DNA of 64,000 nucleotides, taken from Ectobacillus sp. JY-23 (GTDB lineage Bacteria > Bacillota > Bacilli > Bacillales > Bacillaceae_G). Shown one piece after another: positions 15,252 to 24,632 of the stretch. The stretch covers positions 434,001 to 498,000 of the forward strand of contig NZ_CP095462.1 in NCBI RefSeq assembly GCF_023022965.1. Direction: 5' to 3'. The number at the start of each line of letters is the position of its first letter. Positions within the stretch are counted from its first letter, which is position 1. A program made the position numbers and the translations under genes. The notes beneath the pieces are model-generated. The model was given only the letters and a program-made list of their open reading frames with translations, made no database searches and was not told the origin of the DNA.

Positions 15252-15986
15252 CTATCGGCAAAAAATATGGCGGCCGATTTTTTTTATTTGCGGACGTGAC
15301 CAGATCCACCCGCTTGTCGCTGTGTCTGGATTAAAGTAGTAAATTGCATTTTCTGTCGGATCCCACCCGTTAATTGCATCCAATACAGCTTTTTTCGCTG
15401 TTTCATTCGGTGTTAAATAAATTTGTCCGTCAGCTACTGCTGTGAAAGCACGCGGTTCAAAAATAACACCAGATACCGTATTGGGAAATGAGGGACTGCT
15501 AACGCGATTTAAAATAACGGCTGCAACTGCCACTTGACCAATATAAGGTTCTCCGCGCGACTCGCCATATACGGCGTTGGCCATCAGCTGAATATCATTT
15601 TGTGAGTAGCCATTTGGTACATTGCTGCTTGGTGGTTTAGCTGGCTTATTATTGGCTGTACCGGACGAGCCTTTTTCATATTTCGTTGCTTTAACCAATT
15701 TTTCTTTCGTTTTTTGTCCCACAATTCCATCAACAGGAAGACCAAATTTATCTTGAAAATTGCGGACAGCCCAGTATGTATTCCAGCCGAATACACCATC
15801 TACTTTACTTGTATAATAGCCGTTATACTTTAAGCGTGATTGTAGTTCAATCACATCCTCACCGACTGCTCCTCTTTGAATCACTTGACTGGAAAATGCG
15901 CGCGCCTCTCGTTGACCGTCACCTGCCACTAGCAAAGTGACAATCAATACAAAGAGAAGAGGCGCTTGATAAGCATACTTGCGCAT
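15252..15986 (-). CDS. sleB: Spore cortex-lytic enzyme SleB
   Basis: SleB is a lytic transglycosylase that degrades muramic-lactam-containing cortex peptidoglycan at germination. The 244-residue product has a signal peptide (residues ~5-30, cut near AFSSQV), a peptidoglycan-binding domain (GEDVIELQSRLKYNGYY, then KVDGVFG, VDGIVG), a Ser/Pro linker, and a Hydrolase_2 catalytic domain with the key Glu in NAVYGESRGEPYIGQVAVAA. The start is ATG 15986, six bases after AAGGAGG. It is the first gene of the germination operon. Forespore (sigma-G) control is expected; I could not identify a convincing sigma-G promoter. Confidence 0.96.
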   Translation of the reverse strand: MRKYAYQAPLLFVLIVTLLVAGDGQREARAFSSQVIQRGAVGEDVIELQSRLKYNGYYTSKVDGVFGWNTYWAVRNFQDKFGLPVDGIVGQKTKEKLVKATKYEKGSSGTANNKPAKPPSSNVPNGYSQNDIQLMANAVYGESRGEPYIGQVAVAAVILNRVSSPSFPNTVSGVIFEPRAFTAVADGQIYLTPNETAKKAVLDAINGWDPTENAIYYFNPDTATSGWIWSRPQIKKIGRHIFCR

Positions 15987-16071
15987 ACGTGACCTCCTTA
16001 CTATTTCATGTGTTATACAAGTATGTTTTTGTAAAAAAGACATTTTTATGTAAGTAGTTGAAAAATAACTC

Positions 16072-16507
16072 TTATATGGTGTTAAGATACTCGACGAACT
16101 GTTTGAGCGGGACCAATCCTTTTCGCGGCATGTGACTAGAAATGACTGCTGTCATCGCAAGCTCTGGTACAACCAAAATATACTGTCCTGCATATCCAAG
16201 CGCGAAGTGAATATGGTAACGCACATCAAATGTCGGTTTCTGCATCGTCCACCAATGCAAGCCATATGACCCAATATGTTCATATGTTGTGAACAAAGGT
16301 TTGCAGCATTATCCAGTTGCTTGATACAAGCTGCTGTCCATTCCATATACCTTTTTGTAAATATAATATGCCTAGCTTTAATAAGTCAGAGGGCTTCATT
16401 CTTATACCAAACCCTTCACCTGTTCGCCTCCATTTTATTGCGATTTCTCTCAGGATGTGCAATTTTGGGAAAAGCATCACAAAAAAGGTCAGCATTCGCT
16501 GACCCAT
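16072..16507 (-). pseudogene. Serine hydrolase (beta-lactamase family) remnant
   Basis: The C-terminal third of a class-C-like serine hydrolase is readable only by switching frames. Frame one gives GEGFGIRMKPSDLLKLG and KGIWNGQQLVSSNW. After a shift near 16280-16295 another frame gives YEHIGSYGLHWW, FALGYAGQYILVVPELAM and the C-terminal FVEYLNTI. The catalytic S-x-x-K and Y-x-N parts are missing. It sits between sleB and the GNAT gene, with no RBS at its apparent start. It is dead by frameshift plus N-terminal loss. Confidence 0.85.
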
Positions 16508-16569
16508 CTTTTTATATGTAGTTAATAAGAGCTCGATCCCCCTTCACTCCCATCAACAAGTGCAAATGA

Positions 16570-17037
16570 TCAATATTCGATTTTAACACACCCATCCTTT
16601 TTAAAACAACTAATATAGAAATTAGGTGCTACTTCGATATCGTTTATCCAAAAAAATCCATTTGCTTTGTAAAAACAGATTGCCGGTATATTATCGCGAG
16701 CAGTAGAAACATAATATACCGGATATGGCTGCTTCTCGATGAGATTTGATAAGAGTTTTGTTGCAATGCCTTTTTTAAAATACGTAGGATGGACAACCAA
16801 ACGACAAATGGTAAGCTCTTGGTTTTCAACTGTATAAGAAATTGCACCTGTGAGTTGTGCCTCTATATAGTAACCAAGAAATATTTCACCGCAGGCTTGT
16901 AGTTCTTCTAGTGATTCGTGAAGCGATGGAATCTCATCAAAGCCAATGAGCTCTGCTTCTACTGCATATGAAGTGCGCTGCAGATTCCACAATGCTTTGG
17001 CTGTTTCTATGTGCAACACATCCATCGAACAAATCAT
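16570..17037 (-). CDS. GNAT-family N-acetyltransferase
   Basis: This single-domain acetyl-CoA-dependent acetyltransferase has 155 residues. Motif A reads LVVHPTYFKKGIATKLLSNL (Q/R-x-x-G-x-G/A type), followed by STARDNIPAICFYKANGFF, the classic motif B. The start ATG 17037 overlaps the stop of the histidine kinase gene and lies six bases after GGAG, so the two genes are translationally coupled. The acceptor substrate is unknown. Coupling to a sensor kinase is unusual and may only reflect co-transcription. Confidence 0.85.
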   Translation of the reverse strand: MICSMDVLHIETAKALWNLQRTSYAVEAELIGFDEIPSLHESLEELQACGEIFLGYYIEAQLTGAISYTVENQELTICRLVVHPTYFKKGIATKLLSNLIEKQPYPVYYVSTARDNIPAICFYKANGFFWINDIEVAPNFYISCFKKDGCVKIEY

Positions 17038-18794
17038 CACATGCTCCTTTCGGGCGGCAAAATAATTTGAAACGTAGTACCCTTCCCACGTTCACTTGTT
17101 ACTGTAATACGTCCATGATGATTTTCAATAATTTTAAAGCTGACCATAAGCCCAAGTCCATTTCCATTTTTCTTTGTCGTAAAGAATGGATCGCCCATAT
17201 GCTGGAGCTGCTCTGACGTCATTCCAATACCTGTATCTTGAATGGATATGCAAATCTCTTTGGCTACCTGTAGACTCACATACAAATCTCCACCATTTGG
17301 CATCGCTTCTAATCCATTTTTCACCAAATTCAATAACACCTGCTTAAGTCGTGTGCGATCACATTGTGCAATAACTTGTGCATGCTCGCATACAAAATGA
17401 AGTGCAACACCTTTATGTTCCGCCTGCATTTCTATAAGTGCTAATACCTCATGAATAATCGGGATTATATTTTGTCTTGTAAGCTGTACAGCTTTCGGTT
17501 TGGCTAACACAAGAAAATCTTCTACAATTTCATTAATGCGTTCTACTTCATCTAGGATGATAGATAAATACTCACGTCGCTCTTCATTTTCTTCATCTAG
17601 CTGTAAAAACTCTGCATATCCTTTCATAGAGGTAAGTGGATTGCGAATTTCATGAGCGATTCCGGCCGCCATTTGTCCAACTGCAGCGAGCTTATCTTGT
17701 CGCCTTACTTGCTCTTCTGCTTTCTTTCGTTCTGTGATATCATTTCGAATAGCCAGATATTGATATGGCTTTCCTTTACGGTTCATGAAAGGAACGATTG
17801 TTGTTTCTACCCAGTAATACGTACCATCCTTAGCGCGATTTCTAATTTCTCCCTTCCATACCTGCCCCGCTCCAATGGTTTTCCACATATCCTGAAAGAA
17901 CTCCTTACTGTGATAGCCAGAGTTTAAAATACGATGATCTTTTCCGATAAGTTCTTCTCTACTGTATTTGGAAATCTCGCAAAATTTATCATTTACACTT
18001 GTGATGATACCTTTTCCATTCGTAAAGGCAACAATAGAAGATTGATCGAGTGCAAGTTTAATATCTTGTAAATCACTATCACTTGTAGAGAGGCGTTTGC
18101 TAATGAGTGTTGTTGAAACAACAAGGCTACCTAAGATGATAATAGATGCAACCAGCATGAGATACATCAATAAATCAGCATTCATTTCCATAATAAACTG
18201 CTCGCCATTTTCAGGCAGAGTGACCGTGTGCATGAGTAAAATATGACTTTCCGTAATTGCTACTGTTACAAATGAAGCTGCTAATGGCTTTAACCAAATA
18301 TGTTGATACGGAAGTTTGGCGTAAAATAGTAGCGAGAATGATAACGAAAATGCAATTAAAATGAGTAATGCTGATAACAAGAAAATAAGTGCACTGTAGC
18401 TTACATGTACTTGTATGCCATGTAGGCTAATGAGATGAACAGCAAGTACTGCCGCTGTCATGAATAGACTCATCAGTGTGATACGTAGCTTTGTTGTTTG
18501 CTGCACATGTAATACATACAAAGCAATGGCTGTTAAAACCCAGCCAACAGACCAAGAAAGCACAACAATACTAAGGTGGTAGGATTGCAGCACATTCATA
18601 TTACGCGCCAATAATCCAAAAAAGCTTGTAATCCATATACCTGTTGCTAAAGAAAAAACACTACCCAGAAATAAAAATAATTTGTTTTGTCGTGTGGTTT
18701 TAACTAGTAGTAATAAATCAAAGGCGGTAAAAGAAGCAATGATCGTTAAAATGATGGCAATGAACATTAAAATAGGATTGGTAATTTCGCTCAT
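17037..18794 (-). CDS. Sensor histidine kinase with 7-TM (MHYT-like) input and PAS domain
   Basis: The 585-residue membrane kinase has seven hydrophobic segments to about residue 235, spaced as in MHYT sensors but with the Met-His-Tyr-Thr signature largely degenerate (AVHLISL and ILLMHTV remain). A PAS domain (~250-365; YYWVETTIVPFMNRKGKPYQ) is followed by HisKA with the phospho-acceptor in GIAHEIRNPLTSMKGYAEFL and a full HATPase domain (NLVKNGLEAMP, DTGIGM, KNGNGLGL). The kinase core resembles sporulation kinases KinA-E. No response regulator gene is adjacent, so it is an orphan kinase, consistent with feeding Spo0F. The start ATG lies six bases after AAAGGAT. Confidence 0.88.
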   Translation of the reverse strand: MSEITNPILMFIAIILTIIASFTAFDLLLLVKTTRQNKLFLFLGSVFSLATGIWITSFFGLLARNMNVLQSYHLSIVVLSWSVGWVLTAIALYVLHVQQTTKLRITLMSLFMTAAVLAVHLISLHGIQVHVSYSALIFLLSALLILIAFSLSFSLLFYAKLPYQHIWLKPLAASFVTVAITESHILLMHTVTLPENGEQFIMEMNADLLMYLMLVASIIILGSLVVSTTLISKRLSTSDSDLQDIKLALDQSSIVAFTNGKGIITSVNDKFCEISKYSREELIGKDHRILNSGYHSKEFFQDMWKTIGAGQVWKGEIRNRAKDGTYYWVETTIVPFMNRKGKPYQYLAIRNDITERKKAEEQVRRQDKLAAVGQMAAGIAHEIRNPLTSMKGYAEFLQLDEENEERREYLSIILDEVERINEIVEDFLVLAKPKAVQLTRQNIIPIIHEVLALIEMQAEHKGVALHFVCEHAQVIAQCDRTRLKQVLLNLVKNGLEAMPNGGDLYVSLQVAKEICISIQDTGIGMTSEQLQHMGDPFFTTKKNGNGLGLMVSFKIIENHHGRITVTSERGKGTTFQIILPPERSM

Positions 18795-18865
18795 ATATGT
18801 ATCCTTTTCTCTAAAATAGGTTTTCACTATGATTGTACGGGAAAATGTCATAAGAGAAAAGTTAA

Positions 18866-18898
18866 AAATACACCTACATACGGTATGCAGGTGTATTT
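18866..18898 (-). terminator. Terminator of the sigma factor/clpP remnant unit
   Basis: The arms AAATACACCTACATAC / GTATGCAGGTGTATTT (one mismatch) are followed by TTAACTTTTC on the minus strand. Confidence 0.8.
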
Positions 18899-18933
18899 AT
18901 TCAAGTGCATAGGATTTTCCCATTAAGCCTTTT

Positions 18934-19289
18934 TTATTTTCCAATTACCTTGTCAATAATGCCGTACGCTAATGCTTCCTGTGCACTTAGAAAATAGTCG
19001 CGCTCCGTATCGTGAGCAATTTTTTCTACAGGCTGACCTGTGCGCTCGGCAATCATCTGATTAATGTGTGCCTTTAACTTTACAATACGCTTGGCTGAGA
19101 TTTCAATTTCAGTCGCCTGCCCCCTTGCGCCCCCAAGCGGTTGGTGAATCATAATTTCGCTGTTTGGCAATGCCATACGTTTACCTTTTCATGGCTGATC
19201 ATAATAATACGGTCTTTTAAAAGGCGAGAATAAATATCATACGAACGTTCACCTAGCTTTGTTTGTTCAATCACATATGGAATTGTCAT
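18934..19289 (-). pseudogene. clpP: clpP2-like protease subunit, internally deleted
   Basis: An intact RBS (AGGAGGATAGCT) and N-terminus ([16 protein letters not shown], then [14 protein letters not shown]) run directly into the C-terminal part beginning [20 protein letters not shown]. About 85 residues, including the catalytic Ser region and oligomer contacts, are missing, and the junction also changes frame (near 19180). The His (MIHQPLGG) and Asp (HDTERDYF) parts remain. The ends match the second ClpP paralogue of the B. cereus group more closely than the housekeeping one, judged from memory. The product cannot be an active protease. Confidence 0.9.
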
Positions 19290-19302
19290 AGCTATCCTCC
19301 TA

Positions 19303-19911
19303 TTATGCTGCGCACATAAGCGCGTTTGGTGTGGTGAGCTGTAATGCAGGAGAAACAATATTACGTAGCAGGTCTGGGTTTTGTTGAAGTAGCGATTGTG
19401 TGAATATGGTTACCATTGCATCATCTTGTGCGACTACCTCTTCGTTCTGTAATAACTGCAATTTACTTCTCATACGAAACAATGTGGATTTTACTGCACC
19501 TTCTGTAGTGCCGCACATAGTAGCAATATCAAGCAGGCTGTATTGAAAGCTTTCTTTCAGCACAAACATAGCTGCTTGCTGTGGCGTAAAGTGTGTTACT
19601 AATAAAGCAGCGGCTGTTTGCAAATCTGCATATTGTAACAACGGTTGATGAGAAGGCTCTTGTTCCCACGCACCAGCTCTCTTGTGTTTACGCAATTGAT
19701 CACGCCATGTATTTCGTGCCATCGTGCAAAGCAGTGAGAAGGTAATGGTATTTTCTTGCGGTACATACGTATGCATTGCTTTTGACATTGTATCTTGTAA
19801 TACATCTTCTCCATCCCACACATTGCCGGTCATCTGGCAGCAATAACGGTGCAAAGCTGGATAATATTCTAACAAACGTTCTTCATTTGTTTGTTCTTGC
19901 TGATGATTCAT
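19303..19911 (-). CDS. ECF-type RNA polymerase sigma factor
   Basis: The 202-residue protein has region 2 ([31 protein letters not shown]) and region 4 ([40 protein letters not shown]), the ECF layout without regions 1 and 3. A C-terminal tail of about 45 residues ([20 protein letters not shown]) is longer than in minimal ECF factors. The start ATG lies eight bases after AAGGGGAG. No anti-sigma gene adjoins it; the next gene downstream is the clpP remnant. An ECF-like promoter (GTAAC-N17-CGTTTA) lies upstream, suggesting autoregulation. Confidence 0.85.
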   Translation of the reverse strand: MNHQQEQTNEERLLEYYPALHRYCCQMTGNVWDGEDVLQDTMSKAMHTYVPQENTITFSLLCTMARNTWRDQLRKHKRAGAWEQEPSHQPLLQYADLQTAAALLVTHFTPQQAAMFVLKESFQYSLLDIATMCGTTEGAVKSTLFRMRSKLQLLQNEEVVAQDDAMVTIFTQSLLQQNPDLLRNIVSPALQLTTPNALMCAA

Positions 19912-19942
19912 GCTATCAACTCCCCTTATTACCTGTAATATA

Positions 19943-19970
19943 TAAACGTATGATACGTATAAAAAGTTAC
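19943..19970 (-). promoter_or_regulatory. ECF-type promoter of the sigma factor gene
   Basis: On the minus strand GTAAC (19970-19966), 17 bases and CGTTTA (19948-19943) form the AAC/CGT layout typical of ECF-sigma promoters, about 30 bases before the start codon. Confidence 0.5.
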
Positions 19971-19994
19971 GATGATATGAAAAAAAGTAAAAAA

Positions 19995-20023
19995 ACACTC
20001 CAGACGACTTCATGTTGGAGTGT
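19995..20023 (-). terminator. degV terminator
   Basis: ACACTCCA / TGGAGTGT with a 13-base loop is followed by TTTTTTACTTTTTT on the minus strand. Confidence 0.75.
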
Positions 20024-20034
20024 GAGAATGCGTG

Positions 20035-20895
20035 TTATTTCGTTTGATTTAAGAAAAACAGAGCTAATGTTCCCGGCCCTGCATGTGCACCGATTGCCGC
20101 TCCGATGGAGTTAATGACAAATGTTTGCGAACCAAAACGTTCTTGAATCATTTCTTGCAGTTTTTGTGCAGCTTCCAAATCATCGCCATGGCTAATTCCG
20201 ATTACTTGTTTTTCCAAATCAATTCCTCGTTCAGCCATTACATCAACCATGCGCTGCAATACTTTCTTACGTCCGCGAATCTTCTCAATTGGAATAAGCT
20301 TGCCCTCCTCTACATGAAGAAGAGGTTTGATGTTTAGGAGACCTCCAATAAAGCCGGCCACTTTACTGACGCGGCCGCCGCGCACGAGTGTCTGCAAATC
20401 ATCTACTGTAAAGATATGCTCTACATGCTGTGTTAAAAATGCGACATGATTACGAATTTCTTCGACTGTTTTTCCTTGCTGCGCTAGCTTGGCAGCTTCT
20501 AGTACAACAAGCCCTTGTCCTGTTGAAGCACATTTTGTGTCTATAATAGAAATGGTTGCTTCCGGATACTCTTCTTCTACATCTTGCTTTACAAGCATTG
20601 CAGATTGATAAGTACCTGATAACTCTGAAGAAAAGGCCAAATACAGACATGGTATGTTCTTCGCAGCATATGTTACAAATGTTTGATGAATGGTTTCATA
20701 AAACGGAAGTGATGTTTTATATACTTGTCCAGCTCTCATACCATCAAATAGTTGTTTAGGTGCCAGCGTCACACCATCAAGAAACTCCTTATCTTGCTCA
20801 TCATATACGCGAAGCGGAATTACATCGATATTATATTGCGTCAATAAATCCTTTGGCAAATCCGCCCCGCTGTCGGTAATAATTTGTACTGTCAT
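20035..20895 (-). CDS. DegV-family fatty-acid-binding protein
   Basis: DegV/FakB-type proteins bind a fatty acid and present it to fatty acid kinase FakA. The 286-residue product has the N-terminal signature ITDSGADLPKDL, the LPFYETIHQTF and FSSELSGTYQSA segments, the DTKCASTGQG loop, and the C-terminal lipid-site region NSIGAAIGAHAGPGTLALFF. The RBS lies in GGCGGGGAAAGCA before ATG. It lies about 140 bases behind the GTPase gene, separated by that gene's terminator, so it is probably its own unit. Which of several DegV paralogues this is cannot be told. Confidence 0.93.
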   Translation of the reverse strand: MTVQIITDSGADLPKDLLTQYNIDVIPLRVYDEQDKEFLDGVTLAPKQLFDGMRAGQVYKTSLPFYETIHQTFVTYAAKNIPCLYLAFSSELSGTYQSAMLVKQDVEEEYPEATISIIDTKCASTGQGLVVLEAAKLAQQGKTVEEIRNHVAFLTQHVEHIFTVDDLQTLVRGGRVSKVAGFIGGLLNIKPLLHVEEGKLIPIEKIRGRKKVLQRMVDVMAERGIDLEKQVIGISHGDDLEAAQKLQEMIQERFGSQTFVINSIGAAIGAHAGPGTLALFFLNQTK

Positions 20896-21003
20896 TGCTT
20901 TCCCCGCCTTTGTTATGTATGTTTATGTTTTATTATATATGCAAATGCGGCAATTGGGAAATCATCTATATACATGCAGATAAAAAACAACATTCTAAAC
21001 AAT

Positions 21004-21029
21004 AAAAAGCCACCTTTTGGTGACTTTTT
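21004..21029 (-). terminator. Terminator of the GTPase gene
   Basis: AAAAAGCCACC / GGTGACTTTTT with loop TTTT has one internal mismatch and a T run on both strands. Confidence 0.8.
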
Positions 21030-21034
21030 ATGCA

Positions 21035-23764
21035 TTAACCGATAGGTTCTACTTCCGGCATCTGTGCTACATAGCGCATATTGCGAATCACTTCCTGCTG
21101 ACGCAGACGCAAATGGAATAACTTAAGCGGATCTTGGAACACTTCTGGATTCGCCTTCATCGCACTATGTTTATCACGTTGCTGTTGAATGTCCATATGT
21201 GTTTCTTCTACTGTTTCTTTCAAGATACGGAATGGTTCAGCGAAGAACATAGATACATCTTCTTCTAGTGCGCGCTCAAACAATGTGAATTGCTCAAAGC
21301 ACATGCGAATTACTTCCTGTGTCACTTCTGTATAATCTTCATTCTCTATATATTTGCGATACTGGTTTTCAAGCAGCTGCTTATTTTGTGAGAATCCGCC
21401 AAATAGTTTACCAGCGCTCTTTAACAAAAATTGTCCAGGTGTAAAACGAAGCAAAATGTTAATGTCAGCAATACGGATGCGGCGTAACATACGTTCCGTA
21501 TCACGGCGCCAATCTTCCAGTACCTTAAAGTCACAGGTTAATTGCATTTTTTCTTCTTCATATAATGAATTGAATGTTTCACTTGTTTCATATAAGTAAG
21601 TTTGACTTTGTGACAATTCTTCCTTTACTTCATCTAGCCAGTTGCGAAGGGCAACTGTTAATTTCGGTAATACCTTTTCTGTAACATAATCCTGTACCAT
21701 ATCATTCATTTGGTCATTTAACGTAACATGAATATTGCGGAAATCTAGCTCATCATGGATGAGAGAAGTAGCTCCTTGTAAGAGCACCGGAATATCACGG
21801 CGCATATCAACAGCAATATTTTCTTTGATGTCGCGATAAGAGGATGAAATCACTTTATATTTCTCTGCTTCTAATGCGGTCAAATTATTGATAAAGCCGT
21901 TTAACTTGACAAGCATATCTTCATTCCAGTGAATGGATTCCATCAAACTGTTTTCTGCTGCGATTCGTTGTTCCATTACATCAATTAAGACGTTGCGCAC
22001 CGCGCTTAGCACTTGATTTGTACGGCGCTCTGCTGGACGTACAGAGCGAGCGAGTGCCTGCATGTATGTCCCAATCTCATTCGCGTGTGCAGTGAATACA
22101 CGTGCATTCGGGAAATATGGCTGTACACGCATTTGCACATCTTCAAGTAACCTTGCTATATCTTCCCTGCGCATACCATCCAATTTATTTAATACGAAAT
22201 GAATTGGTAGGTTTGGCGCTTGCTCTTGCAACGTTAATACGATTTCTTGTTCGCGCGCGGTGAAGGGCTCATGCGCATTTAACACGAATAACAAGCTATC
22301 TCCATAATGCAAGTAGCGGAATAAACGGTTAGTTTCAATTGGTTGATTCGCAAATTCTGGTGTATCAATAAAAGCTAACTCATATTTTTGTAGAAAAGGA
22401 GATGGCAATTGGAATGTAAAAGCTGCATCTTGCTCATTGCCGTGAGCTGTGATTTCATAGAACTCCTCTACATTCATTTCTGCTTGCCCCTCTTGTGATA
22501 CTGCTTGTACAGCTACGTGAGGTGCATCTTCAATGATCACTGTACCTAGGCTGTTGGCGCCAAGCACTTGTTCACCAAGAATGGAATTAATGAAATAGGA
22601 TTTTCCGCTTCCGCTTATAGACGCTACAAGAACATGACTCTTATCTGCATGTAGAAGCTTCTCCATCATCCATCTCACACGAACATCAAGCGGGAATTCG
22701 TTTTGCTCAGCCCATTCTAATACAGTGTCCAATAAATGCAAACCTTCTTCAAGTCCTGTATTTTGCTCTTTGTAGTCATATAAAATATGTTCCGCATGCT
22801 GTAAATCGTTTCCTTCTATGGTAGAAGGAAACAATCCTTCCCAAGCTAACACAGCTGCCGCCGCAAACAAAGCATCCGTTCGATTTGCAATTTTCAACCA
22901 GTTTCCCAATAAGTCTGGCACAAGGTGCTCAAACTCTTTAATGAAGTAAGAACCGCTGATTAAACGCTTGTATGTGCTTCGATATAAGTCAGAAATTTCT
23001 TCCCAAGCAGTTTCTGCATAACCAATTCCGCCAAATAAATTATTTACCGCTTGTAGCCATTGCAGATCGTACGGCGATTGGCTATAGCTGTTCCAGTGCG
23101 CCGATACCATTTCACGAAAACGTGATATATCTGTTTCGTATATAGCGCGCAGCACTTCAGAGAAATAACCTGGCTCTGTGTCTTTAGTAAATCCCTTTTG
23201 TATGTATCCAATGAGCACTTGCATCCATGTGGTTGATTTCGTGCGTATTATCTCATTTACGGCCAGTTCAATCGCACTGGACCAATCCTGCTCTTCTTCA
23301 TAAAATGTTCGAGCCAACGACGTTACGTTCGGATAGTCTGGATTTTGTATCACTGCTTCCTTAATTACACGAAATGCATGTTCTTTCCGCTCTTGCTCTA
23401 AGTAAAGAGAGAACAACTGCAGTGCAATTTCTGATGTTAAAGAAGCTGAATCAGTTTGTACGTTTTTGTATAACTCTTCTGCTTTTGTTGTGTTCCCAAG
23501 TTGAAAATAAGCATCAGCCATATTTTTTTGCGCCCAAGCTACAAATGTCCCATTTACTTTTTCCCATTTATAAATGGCGGCTTCATAATCTTTAAAATGA
23601 TAATAGACTTCGCCCTGCGCATAGCGAATATGCGACAGGTTTTCACTGTCCAGCTCCGTTTCATGAAAGTATGCTTCCCCTAATACGGCAACGGGGTGAT
23701 TCCCTTCTTGATCTACCATAAACGTTTCATAAAACGCTTTATTAATAAAATGTTTTTCAGTCAT
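21035..23764 (-). CDS. TPR-dynamin-like large GTPase
   Basis: This 909-residue protein fuses a TPR-like N-terminal half with a dynamin-type GTPase. Helical repeats (SHIRYAQGEVYYHFKDYEAA; WAQKNMADAYFQLGNTTKAE) cover about residues 40-170, with further helices to ~370. The GTPase domain starts near residue 380 with the P-loop ASISGSGKSYF, followed by FIDTPEF (G3), FVLNKLD (G4) and a long helical C-terminal region (stalk-like). The P-loop lacks the first Gly of GxxxxGKS, and G3 reads DTPE rather than DxPG. The start ATG 23764 follows GTGGGTGAAAAT. It probably acts in membrane remodelling or stress; this is inference. Confidence 0.8.
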   Translation of the reverse strand: MTEKHFINKAFYETFMVDQEGNHPVAVLGEAYFHETELDSENLSHIRYAQGEVYYHFKDYEAAIYKWEKVNGTFVAWAQKNMADAYFQLGNTTKAEELYKNVQTDSASLTSEIALQLFSLYLEQERKEHAFRVIKEAVIQNPDYPNVTSLARTFYEEEQDWSSAIELAVNEIIRTKSTTWMQVLIGYIQKGFTKDTEPGYFSEVLRAIYETDISRFREMVSAHWNSYSQSPYDLQWLQAVNNLFGGIGYAETAWEEISDLYRSTYKRLISGSYFIKEFEHLVPDLLGNWLKIANRTDALFAAAAVLAWEGLFPSTIEGNDLQHAEHILYDYKEQNTGLEEGLHLLDTVLEWAEQNEFPLDVRVRWMMEKLLHADKSHVLVASISGSGKSYFINSILGEQVLGANSLGTVIIEDAPHVAVQAVSQEGQAEMNVEEFYEITAHGNEQDAAFTFQLPSPFLQKYELAFIDTPEFANQPIETNRLFRYLHYGDSLLFVLNAHEPFTAREQEIVLTLQEQAPNLPIHFVLNKLDGMRREDIARLLEDVQMRVQPYFPNARVFTAHANEIGTYMQALARSVRPAERRTNQVLSAVRNVLIDVMEQRIAAENSLMESIHWNEDMLVKLNGFINNLTALEAEKYKVISSSYRDIKENIAVDMRRDIPVLLQGATSLIHDELDFRNIHVTLNDQMNDMVQDYVTEKVLPKLTVALRNWLDEVKEELSQSQTYLYETSETFNSLYEEEKMQLTCDFKVLEDWRRDTERMLRRIRIADINILLRFTPGQFLLKSAGKLFGGFSQNKQLLENQYRKYIENEDYTEVTQEVIRMCFEQFTLFERALEEDVSMFFAEPFRILKETVEETHMDIQQQRDKHSAMKANPEVFQDPLKLFHLRLRQQEVIRNMRYVAQMPEVEPIG

Positions 23765-23897
23765 ATTTTCACCCACTACAATTTCTATTTTTCTCTTTTT
23801 CACCGAACGACACATGATACTATCGGTTGTCTTCCTATTCTAGCAGGAAAGTTTCGCAAATAGATTGCAATTATGTTTCAATTTCAAAACAATCCTA

Positions 23898-24620
23898 CTA
23901 TAAACTAAAGCGTTCCAAGCTTTTGTCCATCATTTCTTGATTAATCCCAATATATTTAAGGGTAATACTGGGGTGAGAGTGATTCAATATATTTTGCAAA
24001 AGTGCTACGTCTTGATACATCTGATAATGCCAATAACCAAACGTTTTCCGGCACGTATGTGACCCGATATGTGACAGCCCGACTTCTTCTGCGGCCGCTC
24101 GTAAAATTTTATATGCTTGCACGCGCTGTAAGGGCAAATCTGTTTTTTGCGAGGGAAACAAATAATCTTCTTCGTCCATATGTCTTGTGTATGCAAGGAT
24201 TGTTTCTCGCAGATCCAAGTTAATTAAAAACCGCTTTCTTTTTTTTGTTTTTTCTTCTTGAATTTCAATATGAGTTCGATTTCGTACGTCTTTTACGCGC
24301 AATTGAAGCAGATCAGAGATACGTAAGCCGGTGTTAATCCCCATTACAAATAAAAACCAATTACGCTCTGATTGCTTGCGTAGCACCTGCTTCATTTGTT
24401 CAATCATATATTTATCCCGAATTGGCTCAACTACCTTCATTCCTTCGCTGATAATTGCTCGGTAGTCTGATTTTAAGTTGCGCTTTTTCTCATCACGACG
24501 TTTCTTTTCGCTTAACGCCGCAATACGCTTTTGTAATTCTCTTTCTCCATATTTATGTGTTAAATAGATGTATTCTCCCTCTGTGAGCGAGACATATGTA
24601 GCGTATTCCTTCTTTTCCAT
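23898..24620 (-). CDS. Tyrosine recombinase/phage-type integrase (stand-alone)
   Basis: This is a 240-residue site-specific recombinase. The catalytic residues are visible: Arg in GINTGLRISDLLQL, the beta-hairpin Lys region (KTKKRKRFLI), H-x-x-R in GSHTCRKTFGYWHYQ, the His in NHSHPSITLKYIGI, and the nucleophile Tyr in LKYIG. The N-terminal 75 residues are a short charged arm rather than a complete core-binding domain. The start is ATG 24620, six bases after GGAG. No phage or ICE genes and no attachment-site repeats surround it, so it is either a domesticated recombinase or a leftover. Confidence 0.85.
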   Translation of the reverse strand: MEKKEYATYVSLTEGEYIYLTHKYGERELQKRIAALSEKKRRDEKKRNLKSDYRAIISEGMKVVEPIRDKYMIEQMKQVLRKQSERNWFLFVMGINTGLRISDLLQLRVKDVRNRTHIEIQEEKTKKRKRFLINLDLRETILAYTRHMDEEDYLFPSQKTDLPLQRVQAYKILRAAAEEVGLSHIGSHTCRKTFGYWHYQMYQDVALLQNILNHSHPSITLKYIGINQEMMDKSLERFSL

Positions 24621-24632
24621 CGCATACTCCAT

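Noticed and set aside
15990-16060. Sigma-G promoter for sleB
   Set aside because: CATA-like -35 and -10 motifs are present but their spacing does not fit the sigma-G consensus well enough to claim.
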